DNA of 64,000 nucleotides from Longirhabdus pacifica (GCF_004115085.1 NZ_QXJP01000013.1:38306-102305), one strand, 5' to 3'; shown: positions 10,609 to 21,491, counted from the stretch's first letter. The notes: generated by a model not told the origin, from the letters alone. Numbers and translations: made by a program.

Positions 10609-10632
10609 ATATACCACTAGTACGTGGTATAT
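10609..10632. promoter_or_regulatory. Perfect inverted repeat upstream of the NRPS operon promoter, candidate operator
   Basis: ATATACCAC and GTGGTATAT form a perfect 9-bp inverted repeat around a 6-base centre. The centre lies about 60 bp upstream of the predicted transcription start, a position typical of an activator site. No regulator gene adjoins it in the window. Confidence 0.45.
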
Positions 10633-10856
10633 TTTTAAATTACTACATGATGACATGAAACTAAATAAAGTATGTCTTATTATAGCATTATTTGGATTTT
10701 AAATCATTAATATTCTAAATTTATAAAAAAATTAATAAAATAATAGAAAATTAAATCATTTTAATATATAGGTAAATATTTGTTTTATGTTTATATCCAA
10801 TAAAATGACTAATTATTACATAATAGTGTAAATATAACCTTTATTAGGTTGGGTGT
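10633..10856. other. AT-rich intergenic stretch, no gene seen
   Basis: Very AT-rich sequence between the candidate operator and the icmF terminator. I see no open frame with a ribosome binding site and no further clear repeat. Confidence 0.5.
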
Positions 10857-10916
10857 AAAAAAATAGAATGATCACTACTGATGGAATTTTGTCACATCAA
10901 GTAGCAATCATTCTAT
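10857..10916 (-). terminator. Rho-independent terminator of the acyl-CoA/icmF operon
   Basis: Read on the minus strand, ATAGAATGATTGCTACTTGATG pairs almost fully with its partner about 11 bases later and is followed by TTTTTTT. It begins about 30 bases after the icmF stop. Confidence 0.85.
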
Positions 10917-10947
10917 GCTTCATATAGATAGACTTCGAACGTACTCC

Positions 10948-13900
10948 TTACATATTTCGTCGATACTGTCCGCCTACTTCGTACAACGCTTTCGTAATTT
11001 GCCCTAAACTAGCATGCTTCACTGTTTCCATTAAAGCAGCAAATATATTTCCGCCACCTATCGCGGTTTGCTTCAATTGTTCTAGTGCGTCTTTCCCATC
11101 TTGAGCATGCTCAGTTTGGAATGCTTGCAGCTGCGATATTTGCGTTTCTTTTTCTTCTTTCGTCGCACGTGCCAATTCCATATTGTTAACGTCTTCACTG
11201 CTTGGTGGATTCGGATTCATAAACGTGTTAACTCCAATGATCGGCAGCTCCCCATTATGCTTTTTCATTTCATAATACATGGACTCATCTTGTATTTTGC
11301 CACGCTGATATTGCATTTCCATTGAACCTAACACGCCACCACGTTCATCCATGCGTTCAAACTCTTGCAGCACCGCTTCTTCTACTAAATCGGTCAATTC
11401 TTCTATGATAAATGAACCTTGAAGCGGATTTTCGTTCTTCGTCAACCCATGTTCTTTCGTAATGATCATCTGTATTGCCATCGCTCGACGAACAGATTCT
11501 TCTGTCGGTGTCGTTATCGCTTCGTCGTATGCATTCGTATGCAGTGAATTACAATTGTCATGCAAGGCCATTAGAGCTTGCAACGTCGTTCGTATATCAT
11601 TAAAGTCTATTTCTTGGGCATGTAACGATCTGCCTGACGTTTGCACGTGATATTTTAATTTTTGACTGCGCTCATTACCACCATATTTATCTCGCATCAC
11701 TGTTGCCCATATTCGGCGTGCAACTCTCCCAATAACCGTATACTCTGGGTCAAGCCCATTACTGAAAAAGAAAGATAAATTAGGTGCAAATTTGTCGATA
11801 TCCATACCTCGACTGAGATAATATTCAACATACGTAAAACCATTGGCTAAGGTGAACGCAAGTTGTGAGATAGGATTTGCTCCTGCTTCCGCAATATGAT
11901 AACCAGATATAGAGACAGAATAGTAATTTCGCACTTCATGGTCAATAAAATATTGCTGTATATCTCCCATCATCCGTAGCGCAAATTCCGTAGAAAAAAT
12001 ACACGTATTTTGTCCCTGATCCTCTTTTAAAATATCTGCTTGCACAGTACCCCTGACCGTTTTTAATGTAAAAGCTCGCACTACTGTCATTTCCTCTTCG
12101 GTTAAAGGCCTACCTACTTCTTCTTGTTTCTTTTCTAGTTGCTGATCTATTGCTGCATTTAAAAACATCGCTAAAATCATCGGTGCTGGTCCATTAATCG
12201 TCATGGAGATCGAAGTAGAAGGATGACAAAGGTCAAACCCAGCATAAAGCTTTTTCATATCTTCTAAAGTACAGATCGAAACCCCACTTTCTCCTACTTT
12301 ACCATATATATCTGGACGGTAATCTGGATCTTCTCCATACAACGTAACGGAATCAAATGCCGTGCTTAGACGCTTCGCATCATCGTCTTTGGATAAGTAA
12401 TGAAATCTACGATTTGTACGGTCTGGTGTACCTTCTCCTGCAAATTGACGTTTAGGATCTTCCCCTTCTCTTTTAAAAGGAAACACGCCCGCGGTAAAAG
12501 GAAATACACCGGGTACATTTTCTTTATATACCCATCGTAAAATTTCACCGTAATCTTTAAATGGTGGAAGCATCACTTTAGGAATTTTGATGCCAGATAA
12601 AGAAGTCGTCGTCAGCGCAGTGCGAATTTCTTTATCTCTTATCACGGTTACAAATTCATCTGCTGCATATTGTTTCTTCGTCTCTTCCCAATCATCTAGT
12701 ATTGCCTTCGATTGTGGAGAAAGAGATTGGGTGTTTTTTTCTATTAAATGTGTAAGAGCACTTTCTTCCTTATGTGCTGATCCTTCTCCTTGCAACATCG
12801 CTCTTGCCCCATCCAGTTGAAATAATTTGCGAGCGACTTCTTCTTGTTGCAAAGCATCTTGATGATATGTTCTTACCGTTTCACTTATTTCTCTTAAATA
12901 GTACCTTCTATTGGATAGAATGATCGTATTTTGCTTTTTTACATTCTTTACTGTTTGCAGTGTGGAATGCCATGTTTTCTTTTGCTTGTCATTGATTAAT
13001 TCCAATAATTTTACGAATAACGTATTTGTACCTGGATCATTAAATTGACTAGCAATCGTTCCAAACACCGGCATATCATCTAGTTCTTCCTCAAATAACG
13101 TATGGCTGCGCTGGTATTGTTTTTGCACTTGTCGCAACGCATCTTCCGAGCCTTTTCGCTCAAATTTATTTATCGCAATGAGATCTGCATAGTCAATCAT
13201 ATCAATTTTTTCTAACTGCGTAGGGGCACCATATTCACTCGTCATGACATACATGGAGAAATCACATATATTCGTAATACCTGCATCGCCTTGCCCTATT
13301 CCACTTGTTTCTACGATGATCAAATCGTAGCCAGCAGCTTTTACAATCGGTATAGCATCTTGAACGGCAAGTGATAATTCTGATCCAGATTGCCTCGTTG
13401 CTAGACTTCTCATAAATACATGCGGATGGAAGATGGCATTCATACGAATTCTATCCCCCAGCAGTGCCCCACCTGTTTTTTGTTTCGTAGGATCTACGGA
13501 TAACACTGCTATTTTAAGTGCTGGAAGCTCATTCAAAAAGCGGCGAATCAACTCGTCAGTCAACGAACTTTTCCCTGATCCCCCTGTTCCTGTAATCCCT
13601 ATCACAGGGATCTTCTCTATTGGAAGCTGCTCCAACAGGTGGTTTACTTTCATTAGAAAGTTAGGATTTTCTAGATTCCTGTCTTTGTTCTGAACTGTCC
13701 GTTCGACTTGGGTGATAAGCTTGGATAATGCCCCCATACTACCTTGCTGCAATTGTTCTAATTCTTCCTCCACACTGCTGCTAGTTTCAAAATCGCACTG
13801 CTCCAGCATGTTATTAATCATGCCTTGCAAACCGAGTTCACGTCCATCATCTGGAGAAAAAATACGAGCTACACCATAATCATGCAATGCTTCGATTTCT

Positions 13901-14217
13901 TTCGGGATGATAACGCCACCACCGCCTCCAAAAACACGAATATGTGCGGCATCTTTTTCCTTCAACAAATCTATCATATATTTAAAAAACTCTACGTGTC
14001 CGCCTTGATAGGAAGAAATGGCTATACCTTGTGCGTCTTCTTGGATCGCGGCATTGACGATTTCTTCTACCGATCGGTTGTGTCCTAAATGAATCACTTC
14101 CGCTCCACTGGCTTGCAATATACGACGCATAATATTAATCGATGCATCATGCCCATCAAATAAGCTGGAAGCGGTAATAAAACGTATAGCATGTTTAGCT
14201 TTATAGATGTCATTCAT
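10948..14217 (-). CDS. icmF: Fused isobutyryl-CoA mutase (IcmF), adenosylcobalamin-dependent
   Basis: 1,089 residues, the usual length for IcmF. Domains in order: a cobalamin-binding domain (about 10-145, [13 protein letters not shown] providing the axial His region), a MeaB-like G-protein chaperone domain (P-loop GTGGSGKS near 210-217) and a large substrate-binding mutase domain (about 560-1089, with [23 protein letters not shown] and [14 protein letters not shown]). It interconverts isobutyryl-CoA and n-butyryl-CoA; some homologues also act on isovaleryl-CoA. The PFTAGVFPF segment is typical of IcmF rather than methylmalonyl-CoA mutase. It is the last gene of the acyl-CoA operon but is separated from it by 715 bp of tandem repeats. 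The ATG at 14217 lacks a strong RBS. Confidence 0.95.
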   Translation of the reverse strand: MNDIYKAKHAIRFITASSLFDGHDASINIMRRILQASGAEVIHLGHNRSVEEIVNAAIQEDAQGIAISSYQGGHVEFFKYMIDLLKEKDAAHIRVFGGGGGVIIPKEIEALHDYGVARIFSPDDGRELGLQGMINNMLEQCDFETSSSVEEELEQLQQGSMGALSKLITQVERTVQNKDRNLENPNFLMKVNHLLEQLPIEKIPVIGITGTGGSGKSSLTDELIRRFLNELPALKIAVLSVDPTKQKTGGALLGDRIRMNAIFHPHVFMRSLATRQSGSELSLAVQDAIPIVKAAGYDLIIVETSGIGQGDAGITNICDFSMYVMTSEYGAPTQLEKIDMIDYADLIAINKFERKGSEDALRQVQKQYQRSHTLFEEELDDMPVFGTIASQFNDPGTNTLFVKLLELINDKQKKTWHSTLQTVKNVKKQNTIILSNRRYYLREISETVRTYHQDALQQEEVARKLFQLDGARAMLQGEGSAHKEESALTHLIEKNTQSLSPQSKAILDDWEETKKQYAADEFVTVIRDKEIRTALTTTSLSGIKIPKVMLPPFKDYGEILRWVYKENVPGVFPFTAGVFPFKREGEDPKRQFAGEGTPDRTNRRFHYLSKDDDAKRLSTAFDSVTLYGEDPDYRPDIYGKVGESGVSICTLEDMKKLYAGFDLCHPSTSISMTINGPAPMILAMFLNAAIDQQLEKKQEEVGRPLTEEEMTVVRAFTLKTVRGTVQADILKEDQGQNTCIFSTEFALRMMGDIQQYFIDHEVRNYYSVSISGYHIAEAGANPISQLAFTLANGFTYVEYYLSRGMDIDKFAPNLSFFFSNGLDPEYTVIGRVARRIWATVMRDKYGGNERSQKLKYHVQTSGRSLHAQEIDFNDIRTTLQALMALHDNCNSLHTNAYDEAITTPTEESVRRAMAIQMIITKEHGLTKNENPLQGSFIIEELTDLVEEAVLQEFERMDERGGVLGSMEMQYQRGKIQDESMYYEMKKHNGELPIIGVNTFMNPNPPSSEDVNNMELARATKEEKETQISQLQAFQTEHAQDGKDALEQLKQTAIGGGNIFAALMETVKHASLGQITKALYEVGGQYRRNM

Positions 14218-14310
14218 TGTGATGTGTCGTCACTAGGTTATACCTATCGCATCTAGGTAGCTACGCCCAGCGACTACTCCTTCCTTTGTATATATAACGC
14301 AGCAGATAAT

Positions 14311-14932
14311 TTGATTGAACTTGTTCAAGCAAATTATTACCACTATGCATAAGATGAAGAAATTACAATACATCCACCTTTACGCCTGGCTTCTGAGGCG
14401 TAAACTTGGTTCTTATTATTTCTTCATCTTTTATATCATTTGATTGAACTTGTTCAAGCAAATTATTACCACTATGCATAAGATGAAGAAATTACAATAC
14501 ATCCACCTTTACGCCTGGCTTCTGAGGCGTAAACTTGGTTCTTATTATTTCTTCATCTTTTATATCATTTGATTGAACTTGTTCAAGCAAATTATTCCCA
14601 CTATGCATAAGATGAAGAAATTACATTACATCCACCTTTACGCCTGGCTTCTGAGGCTCAAACTTGGTTCTTATTATTTCTTCATCTTTTATATCATTTG
14701 ATTGAACTTGTTCAAGCAAATTATTCCCACTATGCATAAGATGAAGAAATTACATTACATCCACCTTTACGCCTGGCTTCTGAGGCTCAAACTTGGTTCT
14801 TATTATTTCTTCATCTTTTATATCATTTGATTGAACTTGTTCAAGCAAATTATTACCACTATGCATAAGATGAAGAAATTACATTACATCCACCTTTACG
14901 CCTGGCTTCTGAGGCTCAAACTTGGTTCTTAT
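14311..14932. repeat. Tandem array of a 129-bp structured repeat, about 4.8 copies
   Basis: Units begin at 14311, 14440, 14569, 14698 and 14827, giving a constant 129-bp period; the last is cut short at the acyl-CoA dehydrogenase stop. Each unit holds nested inverted repeats: TTGAAC/GTTCAA near its start, AAGATGAAGAAAT pairing with ATTTCTTCATCTT, and inside that TTTACGCCT pairing with AGGCGTAAA. Copies 1-2 keep GAGGCGTAAAC while copies 3-5 read GAGGCTCAAAC. Single or partial relatives occur near 17.4, 27.8 and 37.0 kb. It fills the acd-icmF gap, which has no other gene. Confidence 0.9.
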
Positions 14933-16072
14933 TTATTTTGTTAACATACGTGAAATGACTAGCCTTTGAATTTCTTGTGTACCCTCGTATATTTGCGTAA
15001 TTTTTGCATCGCGCATAAAACGTTCTACTGGGTAGTCTTTCGTATATCCGTACCCTCCAAACACTTGCACCGCTTCCGTCGTCACTTTCATCGCTGTATC
15101 CCCAGCGTATAATTTTGACATAGCGGATTCTTTTCCATATGGAAGCCCTTTTGATTCTAACCAAGCTGCTTGATACGTTAAAAGTCTAGCGGCTTCTATT
15201 TGTGTTGCCATATCAGCAAGTTTGAAAGAAATCCCTTGATTCGCAACGATAGGCTTTCCGAATTGCTCTCTTTCTTTGCTGTAGTCAATAGCAGCATCTA
15301 ATGCACCTTGGGCGATACCCACCGCTTGTGCAGCGATACCATTTCTACCACCGTCCAGCGTCATCATCGCGATCTTAAACCCTTCCCCTTCACTACCTAG
15401 TAAATTTTCTTTGGGTACTTTGCAGTCTTCAAAAATAATCTCCGTCGTCGGTGAAGAGCGAATGCCTAATTTCTTTTCTTTTTTACCAACAGAGAATCCT
15501 TCATAACCCGCTTCTACAATAAAAGCACTAATGCCTCTATTGCCTTTTTCTCTGTCCGTCATGGCAAATACGATGTAGGTGTCTGCTATTCCACCATTCG
15601 TAATGAAAATTTTCGATCCGTTTAAAACGTAATGATCTCCATCTAAAGAAGCCGTTGTTCTCATTGCGCTTGCATCGGAACCAGAACCAGGTTCTGTTAA
15701 ACCATATGCACCAATATGCGTACCTTGTGCCATCGGCTTTAAATATTGCTGTTTTTGTTCTTCTGTTCCAAATTTATAAAGCGGCCACCCTGCTAATGAA
15801 GTGTGGGCGGAAATCGTAACACCCATCGATCCACATACTCTAGACAGTTCTTCAACGACGATGACATACGCTAAATAGTCACTTCCGATACCACCGTATT
15901 GTTCTGGCCAGGGAATTCCCGCTAGGCCTAGCTCTGCCATTTGCTTAAAAAGAGACATGTCGAATCTTTCTTCTTCATCTCTTTCCCCTGCGCTCGGTGC
16001 TATCTCGTTCAAAGCAAATTCTCTCACCATTTTTCGTATCATCTCGTGTTCCTCGGATAAGCTAAAGTTCAT
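14933..16072 (-). CDS. mmgC: Acyl-CoA dehydrogenase (short/branched-chain type)
   Basis: 379 residues, the normal length for this FAD enzyme family. Signatures include the FAD-binding [17 protein letters not shown], the substrate-loop Arg region and the C-terminal [20 protein letters not shown] followed by YEGTQEIQ, where the Glu of YEGT is the catalytic base of butyryl-CoA-type dehydrogenases. It oxidises acyl-CoA to the 2-enoyl-CoA and passes electrons to electron-transfer flavoprotein. RBS GGGGGAG stands seven bases before the ATG. It lies 105 bp downstream of a paralogue. Together with thiolase, hydroxyacyl-CoA dehydrogenase and IcmF it points to butyrate/isobutyrate-level acyl-CoA use. 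The mmgC name is by family; exact substrate is unknown. Confidence 0.92.
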   Translation of the reverse strand: MNFSLSEEHEMIRKMVREFALNEIAPSAGERDEEERFDMSLFKQMAELGLAGIPWPEQYGGIGSDYLAYVIVVEELSRVCGSMGVTISAHTSLAGWPLYKFGTEEQKQQYLKPMAQGTHIGAYGLTEPGSGSDASAMRTTASLDGDHYVLNGSKIFITNGGIADTYIVFAMTDREKGNRGISAFIVEAGYEGFSVGKKEKKLGIRSSPTTEIIFEDCKVPKENLLGSEGEGFKIAMMTLDGGRNGIAAQAVGIAQGALDAAIDYSKEREQFGKPIVANQGISFKLADMATQIEAARLLTYQAAWLESKGLPYGKESAMSKLYAGDTAMKVTTEAVQVFGGYGYTKDYPVERFMRDAKITQIYEGTQEIQRLVISRMLTK

Positions 16073-16177
16073 TGTCCTCTCCCCCTTGATGTATTTCTAT
16101 TTCATTTTGTAGTAACGATTGCCGTTGTGTTATATCGTGTTCTATTGTTTTTTGTCGTGTTTTAACATGTTTTATCG

Positions 16178-17317
16178 CTATTTTATAAGATGTTTACTAA
16201 TCACGATGCGCTGAATTTCACTTGTTCCTTCGTAAATTTCCGTCACTTTTGCATCACGAAATAGTCGCTCAACCGGATATTCTTTACTATAGCCGTAGCC
16301 TCCGTATATTTGTATCGCTTCTGTCGTGATGTTCATCGCTGCAGTGGAAGCAAATAGTTTGGCCATGGATGCTTCTTGCGAGCACGGTTTTCCTTCTGAT
16401 TTCAAATAAGCAGCTCGATAAATCAACAGCTTAGCAGCTTCGACTTGCGTCGCCATATCCGCTAATTTAAATCCAATGCCCTGCTGCTTGGAAATAGGCT
16501 TGCCAAACTGTTCTCTCTCTTTTGCATACGCAAGAGCATATTCCAATGCCGCTTCAGCAATGCCTAGCGACTGAGCTGCAATACCAATCCTACCGATGTC
16601 TAAATTAGCAAGGGCAATTTTAAACCCTTCTCCTTCTGATCCGATAAGATTTTCTTTGGGTACTTTTGCATCTTCAAATGAAAGTGGAACAGCTGTAGAT
16701 CCATGCAAACCCATTTTCTTTTCATTTTTACCAATAAATAATCCTTCGGTATCTTTCTCTACAATAAATGCGGAAATACCTCTATTATCTGCTTCGTTTG
16801 GATTCGTTCTAGCAAATGTGATGTAGGTATCTGCTTTCCCACCGTTAGTAATAAATATTTTAGATCCGTTTAATTTGTAATAATCGCCATCTAAATTTGC
16901 TCGTGTGTTTAAACTCGCTGCATCGGAACCCGAACCAGGCTCTGTTAAAGCAAATGCTCCCAGATATTGTCCGGATGCAAGTTTCGGTATGTAAGATTGT
17001 TTTTGCTGTTCATTACCAAAGTATAAGATGGGGTTTGTTCCAACAGAGATATGTACAGATAGAGCTCCTCCCACTACGGCACTTATTTTCGAAATTTCAT
17101 GAATAGCCAGAATATAAGAAGTAAAATCCATGCCTGCTCCACCATATTGTTCTGGAATCGTCATCCCCATTAATCCTAGTTCACCCATTTTGGCAAGTAT
17201 CTGTTGTGGAAAATGACCTTCCTCCATCTTTTCGACAAATGGTGCTATTTCTTGATTGGCAAAATCCTTTACCATGTTTTGCACCATTTTTTGCTGCTCA
17301 GTAAAATGTAATTCCAT
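16178..17317 (-). CDS. Acyl-CoA dehydrogenase, paralogue of the downstream gene
   Basis: 379 residues, clearly paralogous to the neighbouring 14933-16072 product along its whole length. It has [16 protein letters not shown] (FAD/substrate site) and GGYGYSKEYPVERLFRDAKV followed by YEGTSEIQ with the catalytic Glu. RBS AAAAGGAG precedes the ATG. Two similar dehydrogenases in one operon usually divide straight and branched short-chain acyl-CoAs, which fits an IcmF that interconverts the two; that division is inference. It lies between the 3-hydroxyacyl-CoA dehydrogenase (with a structured repeat in the gap) and the second dehydrogenase. Confidence 0.92.
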   Translation of the reverse strand: MELHFTEQQKMVQNMVKDFANQEIAPFVEKMEEGHFPQQILAKMGELGLMGMTIPEQYGGAGMDFTSYILAIHEISKISAVVGGALSVHISVGTNPILYFGNEQQKQSYIPKLASGQYLGAFALTEPGSGSDAASLNTRANLDGDYYKLNGSKIFITNGGKADTYITFARTNPNEADNRGISAFIVEKDTEGLFIGKNEKKMGLHGSTAVPLSFEDAKVPKENLIGSEGEGFKIALANLDIGRIGIAAQSLGIAEAALEYALAYAKEREQFGKPISKQQGIGFKLADMATQVEAAKLLIYRAAYLKSEGKPCSQEASMAKLFASTAAMNITTEAIQIYGGYGYSKEYPVERLFRDAKVTEIYEGTSEIQRIVISKHLIK

Positions 17318-17390
17318 TATTCACCACTCCTTTTCAAACGATGATCTATACAATAGTTTATGGATGTGAATGTAGTCATTCTTTATGCTT

Positions 17391-17530
17391 CATCTTTACT
17401 ATATATGTTGGATGAACTTGTTCAACCAACTTATTACCACGATACATAAGATAGAAAAATTTCTATATCAAGACCTTTACGTCTGGCTACTGAGGCGTAA
17501 ACTTGGTTCTCATTATTTCTTCATCTTATA
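17391..17530. repeat. Single diverged copy of the 129-bp structured repeat
   Basis: Matches the 14.3-kb array in order and orientation: GAACTTGTTCAA, TTATTACCAC, CATAAGAT, CCTTTACG, GAGGCGTAAACTTGGTTCT and ATTTCTTCATCTTA. Several substitutions show that it is an older copy. It occupies the hbd-acd gap just after the hbd stop. Confidence 0.8.
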
Positions 17531-17534
17531 TATG

Positions 17535-18380
17535 TTAACTATAGGAATAGAAGCCTTTGCCCGTTTTTTTTCCGAGCCATCCTGCACTGACATATTTTTT
17601 CAACAAAGGACATGGACGGTACTTATCGTCACCGAGCCCTTCATGTAATGTTTCCATAATATAAAGACAAGTGTCTAAACCGATAAAATCGGCTAAAGTT
17701 ATAGGTCCCATCGGATGATTCATTCCGAGTTTCATCACTTCATCGATAGCTTCGGGTGTTGCAACACCTTCATAAATGGTATAAATCGCTTCATTAATCA
17801 TAGGCATGAGTACTCTATTCGATACAAACCCAGGAAAATCGTTGACTTCCACAGGTGTTTTATTTAATTTTTTGGTCACGGACTCTACCGTCGTATACGT
17901 TTCGTCACTAGTAGCCAATCCTCTTATAATTTCTACTAGTTTCATGACGGGAACAGGATTCATAAAATGCATACCTATTACTTTTTCTGGACGGTTGGTT
18001 ACTGCTGCTAGTTCCGTAATCGGTAAAGAGGATGTATTACTTGCTAGTATGGCGTGAGCGGGTGCTAACTCGTCTAGTTGTTTAAATATAGATTGTTTGA
18101 TTTCCATATTTTCTATTGCTGCTTCTATGATCATATCGGATTGTTTTACAGCATCCATGGACGTTGTAGGTTTTAATAAAGATAGAGCGCTTGCTTTGTC
18201 TTGTTCGCTCATTCTACCTTTTTCGACTTGTCTTGTTAGGTTTTTTTGGATATATTGTTGGCCTTTGACAATTGCTTCTTCTTTTATATCGTACATATGG
18301 GTTTCAAATCCTGCCATGGCAAACACTTGTGCAATGCCAGAACCCATTTGTCCTGCTCCGATAATGGTTACGTTGTTCAT
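17535..18380 (-). CDS. mmgB: 3-hydroxybutyryl-CoA dehydrogenase
   Basis: 281 residues from the ATG at 18380; the family norm is about 282-287. The NAD-binding site is the N-terminal [15 protein letters not shown]; the catalytic His is in [17 protein letters not shown], and the C-terminal dimerisation part has [18 protein letters not shown]. It reduces acetoacetyl-CoA or oxidises 3-hydroxybutyryl-CoA. An in-frame reading extends upstream to 18545, but that part is the intergenic repeat and AAGGAGAG stands directly before 18380, so the short form is right. It follows the thiolase, separated by two long repeats, in an mmgAB-like order. Confidence 0.94.
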   Translation of the reverse strand: MNNVTIIGAGQMGSGIAQVFAMAGFETHMYDIKEEAIVKGQQYIQKNLTRQVEKGRMSEQDKASALSLLKPTTSMDAVKQSDMIIEAAIENMEIKQSIFKQLDELAPAHAILASNTSSLPITELAAVTNRPEKVIGMHFMNPVPVMKLVEIIRGLATSDETYTTVESVTKKLNKTPVEVNDFPGFVSNRVLMPMINEAIYTIYEGVATPEAIDEVMKLGMNHPMGPITLADFIGLDTCLYIMETLHEGLGDDKYRPCPLLKKYVSAGWLGKKTGKGFYSYS

Positions 18381-18403
18381 ATTTGCACTCTCCTTGGGGT
18401 GGC

Positions 18404-18598
18404 GTGGTAACAGCTGCTCGGCTTCCGTGACGTGAGGCGATGAGGTTGCTCTGGAAGCTGCGCTTCTCTGCTCGGGAGCGGACGAAACGTAGCTTATGCT
18501 GTCGGGGATTATCCTGACTTCCGCTTTGTTCCCGATCCGCTTCACTCCGCTTGGTACTCACGTCAAATTCGCTCTCATCTGTTATCACGCCTGCTTTG
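18404..18598. repeat. 195-bp G+C-richer palindromic element, copy 1
   Basis: Begins GTGGTAACAG and ends CTGTTATCAC, near-perfect inverted ends, with further inner pairing (GACGTGAG with CTCACGTC). It is visibly richer in G+C than its surroundings. No protein is likely; it would fold into a long hairpin. It lies immediately upstream of the hbd RBS. Confidence 0.8.
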
Positions 18599-18609
18599 GT
18601 TTGGTTGTG

Positions 18610-18804
18610 GTGGTAACAGCTGCTCGTCTTCCGTGACGTGAGGCGATGAGGTTGCTCTGGACGCTACGTTTCTCTGCTCGGGAGCGGACGAAACGTAGCT
18701 TATGCTGTCGGGGATTATCCTGACTTCCGCTTTGTTCCCGATCCGCTTCACTTCGCTTGGTCACTCACGTCAAATTCGCTCTCATCTGTTATCACGCCTG
18801 CTTT
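18610..18804. repeat. 195-bp G+C-richer palindromic element, copy 2
   Basis: Direct repeat of the preceding element at a 206-bp offset with only a few base changes, same orientation and same inverted ends. Together the pair fills the gap between thiolase and hbd. The near identity points to recent duplication. Confidence 0.85.
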
Positions 18805-18845
18805 ATATTTTTAGGTTATAGCTTTGTTGCCTCGTTTATTTAGGG

Positions 18846-20024
18846 TTATACTTGGATCATGATGGCGTCGCCTTGGCCGCCTCCGCTACATATTGCAGCA
18901 ACTCCGATTCCGCCTCCCCGTCTTTGCAATTCATAGATTAATGTGGCAATGATGCGTGATCCGCTTGCTCCAATTGGGTGTCCAAGTGCTACTGCTCCAC
19001 CATTGACGTTTACTTTCTCAGGGTCTAATCCAGCAATCTGATTGCTTGCTAGGGCTACTGCTGCAAATGCCTCGTTTATCTCGAATAGATCAATATCGTT
19101 TACTGTTTTTTCTGTTTTTTTAAGCAATTCGTTTATAACAAGTCCCGGGGTCTTAGGGAAGTCTTTTGCTTCGACTGCGATGGAAGTATGTCCAATGATG
19201 GTTGCTAATGGTTTTCGTCCATCTTTTTCTGCTTTGTCTGCTGACATTAATACGAATGCTCCTGCCCCATCGTTTACTCCTGGAGCATTTCCAGCTGTAA
19301 TCGTTCCATCTGCTCCAAATACAGGTTTTAGTTTTGCTAATTTTTCGTATGATGTGTCTTTGCGAGGAGCTTCGTCGTTGTTTATGATGATAGGCTCAGC
19401 TTTACGTTGTGGAACTTCTATGGATACAATTTCATCATTAAATCGTCCTTCTTCTATAGCTTTTAATGCTCTCTGATGACTGCGCAATGCCCATTCATCT
19501 TGTTGTTCTCGCGATATATTACATTCAGTTGCTGTATGATTACCGTATGTACCCATCGGCACGTTCGTAAAGCTACATGTCAGGCCGTCATGCATCATTA
19601 AATCTTTTACCGTATTTTCACCCATTCGCATTCCCCATCGTGCATTAGGCATGAAATATGGTGCATTGCTCATGGATTCCATACCCCCAGCAACAATGAC
19701 TTCTTCTTCTCCTAATTTAATGAGCTGGTCTGCCATCGTCACACTTCTTAATCCAGAGGCACATACTTTGTTAATGGTCTCCGTTGTTGTACTCCACGGT
19801 AAGCCTGCTAATCTAGAGGCTTGCCTAGATGGGATTTGCCCTTGTCCACCTTGCAATACCATACCAAGAATAACATGTTGCACTTCTTCTGAAGCTATCC
19901 CCGCTCTAGTTACTGCTTCTTTTATTGCTAGGCCGCCAAGCTCCATGGCACTAAAAGATTTTAATGCTCCGCCGAACTTACCAAACGGTGTCCTCACTGC
20001 ACTAAGTATGACTGTTTTATGCAT
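18846..20024 (-). CDS. mmgA: Acetyl-CoA C-acetyltransferase (thiolase)
   Basis: 392 residues from the ATG at 20024, the standard thiolase length. It has the acyl-enzyme Cys in [10 protein letters not shown] (about residue 88), the [10 protein letters not shown] motif, the catalytic His in [16 protein letters not shown] and the second Cys in CSGGGQGDA. It condenses two acetyl-CoA to acetoacetyl-CoA or performs the reverse thiolysis. A longer in-frame start at 20057 is possible, but GGGGAG lies before 20024 and the shorter N-terminus matches the family. It is the first gene of the acyl-CoA operon, with a sigma-A promoter about 90 bases upstream. Confidence 0.95.
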   Translation of the reverse strand: MHKTVILSAVRTPFGKFGGALKSFSAMELGGLAIKEAVTRAGIASEEVQHVILGMVLQGGQGQIPSRQASRLAGLPWSTTTETINKVCASGLRSVTMADQLIKLGEEEVIVAGGMESMSNAPYFMPNARWGMRMGENTVKDLMMHDGLTCSFTNVPMGTYGNHTATECNISREQQDEWALRSHQRALKAIEEGRFNDEIVSIEVPQRKAEPIIINNDEAPRKDTSYEKLAKLKPVFGADGTITAGNAPGVNDGAGAFVLMSADKAEKDGRKPLATIIGHTSIAVEAKDFPKTPGLVINELLKKTEKTVNDIDLFEINEAFAAVALASNQIAGLDPEKVNVNGGAVALGHPIGASGSRIIATLIYELQRRGGGIGVAAICSGGGQGDAIMIQV

Positions 20025-20113
20025 CCTGCTCTCCCCTTCTCTTTTAAAATAATCCATTTAATTTACAAAGTAAGCGATTTCAATTTTATTGTGCGCAATT
20101 GTTCTCTCCTTCC

Positions 20114-20141
20114 ATTATATAATGAATATGGCGTCTGGCAA
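20114..20141 (-). promoter_or_regulatory. Sigma-A promoter of the thiolase/acyl-CoA operon
   Basis: On the minus strand TTGCCA (20141-20136), 16-base spacer, TATAAT (20119-20114). The -10 is perfect and the -35 has one mismatch. The leader to the thiolase ATG is about 80 bases. Confidence 0.6.
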
Positions 20142-20471
20142 TATATTTTGTTTTAATATTTCATACTAGATTTAGCCACAATGAAACTAATATGAAGTGA
20201 ATGTATATGTATTCTCCATTCACCATCTATACAAACTACATTTTTATTCTGAAAATAATATACAAAAACCAATGTAATGTTATATTCTTCTTTTTTCAAA
20301 ATTCGACATTAATGAGGTGTTTATTCATATTATGTTTTTCTGAAAAAATAGTTTGATTTGCCTGCTGCATTGGTAAATATACATGATGAATTCTGATTAC
20401 ATTCATATTTTTAAAGCTTTATTATCGTTTCCCCTATTTTTTATATCGAGCGAAATTTGAAATATTTTGTC
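20142..20471. other. AT-rich divergent intergenic region
   Basis: Between the leftward thiolase promoter and the rightward cyt-like promoter. I see no convincing gene, RNA or repeat here. Confidence 0.5.
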
Positions 20472-20500
20472 TTGACACATCAAACTAACCTATGTTTATA
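20472..20500 (+). promoter_or_regulatory. Sigma-A promoter of the cyt-like operon
   Basis: Perfect -35 TTGACA (20472-20477), 17-base spacer and -10 TTTATA (20495-20500). It leaves a leader of nearly 200 bases before the first cyt-like gene. An AGGAGG at about 20644 in that leader has no open frame of note. Confidence 0.6.
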
Positions 20501-20702
20501 TATACAATAATTACAATAAATACATTAAATTTTTTGAAACTATTTTTTAAATACTTTAATTTTAAAAAATAGAATATAATTCTATTTTTGATTTCTGGAA
20601 GAGAAGTAACTATAACTTTTACATAAAACTCATCGTTGTAGGAGAGGAGGTGAAATTTAAGAGTTAGAATTTTCACTCTATTATGAAAAAGGAGGGACAT
20701 TG

Positions 20703-21491
20703 ATGTTAAAAAAGAAATATATGTTTTCTTGTTTGATGATTTTTATTTTTTTCTTTCATGCTATTCCATCCATAAATGCAATGGGACTAGAGAGCTCAAC
20801 CTCTAATATTATTATGATGGATAATGACAGTAAGGAAATACAGCAAAGTAATACAGATCATTTTTTTGCAAGCGCTACAACTTCGCAAGCAGCACAACAA
20901 TTGTCTCCATTGGTTACTAACTTTGATAAAGTTATTCTTACTAACCTTGATAACGAAACAATAAGTCAACCAAGTTTCAAAGATGCGTTACAAAAATTTG
21001 ATGACTGTATTGATCCGAATAGTTTAAGTTTTGATTTTAACAAAGCATTAAACATTGTAAACAGTGATCCATCATTAGAATTGGTCACTACATTAGATAA
21101 GCAGCTGAAAAGTGGAGATCCAAATGTAGACGTTTTGACGAGTGGATTAGATTATTTGATCACCAATCAATTACAAGCAACATTAGACGACACCCAGAAA
21201 AGTATTTTGCTAAGCGAAATAAGAAACCAAATCAACTATACTTTTAACAATATGCATGTGACAAATAAAAACTATGTATTTTATTACAGTAGAGAATCAA
21301 AGAGTGACAGTAACTATTATCACCTACTGTTTGCTTTTCAAAATGAAAACACCATAGAACTCATCCCTATTAGTTTAGAAATTCAAGCTTATAGATTTGA
21401 GTCTTGGGTAGTAGGATTCATACCTACGACAGATAGTGCATTGTTTAGTGTACATGTTAGAAGTTTAAAAGTAACGTATGACTTAAGTTAA
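20703..21491 (+). CDS. Secreted Cyt-like cytolysin homologue 1
   Basis: 262 residues with a Sec signal peptide (basic start, hydrophobic FSCLMIFIFFFHAIPSINA, cleavage after INA). The C-terminal half resembles B. thuringiensis Cyt delta-endotoxins as I remember them: NYTFNNM against Cyt NTFTNL, then YHLLFAFQNE...IPISLEIQA against YNVLFAIQNA...VPVGFEIKVSA, and a terminal SVHVRSLKV against NVNIQSLKF. Cyt proteins are single-domain membrane-active toxins. It is the most diverged of three paralogues. ATG at 20703 follows GGAGGG; a TTG one codon earlier is possible. It heads an operon with two more copies. Toxin activity is inference from fold similarity. Confidence 0.75.
   Translation: MLKKKYMFSCLMIFIFFFHAIPSINAMGLESSTSNIIMMDNDSKEIQQSNTDHFFASATTSQAAQQLSPLVTNFDKVILTNLDNETISQPSFKDALQKFDDCIDPNSLSFDFNKALNIVNSDPSLELVTTLDKQLKSGDPNVDVLTSGLDYLITNQLQATLDDTQKSILLSEIRNQINYTFNNMHVTNKNYVFYYSRESKSDSNYYHLLFAFQNENTIELIPISLEIQAYRFESWVVGFIPTTDSALFSVHVRSLKVTYDLS

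Noticed and set aside
14311..14932. CRISPR-like array
   Set aside because: The whole 129-bp unit repeats without variable spacers and there are no cas genes.
18381..18545. N-terminal extension giving a 336-residue hbd product
   Set aside because: The added codons lie in the palindromic repeat, and a strong RBS with the standard family N-terminus occurs at 18380.
20683..20703. Leader peptide MKKEGH overlapping the first cyt-like start (TGATG)
   Set aside because: Its own RBS is about 30 bases away; the frame is probably chance.
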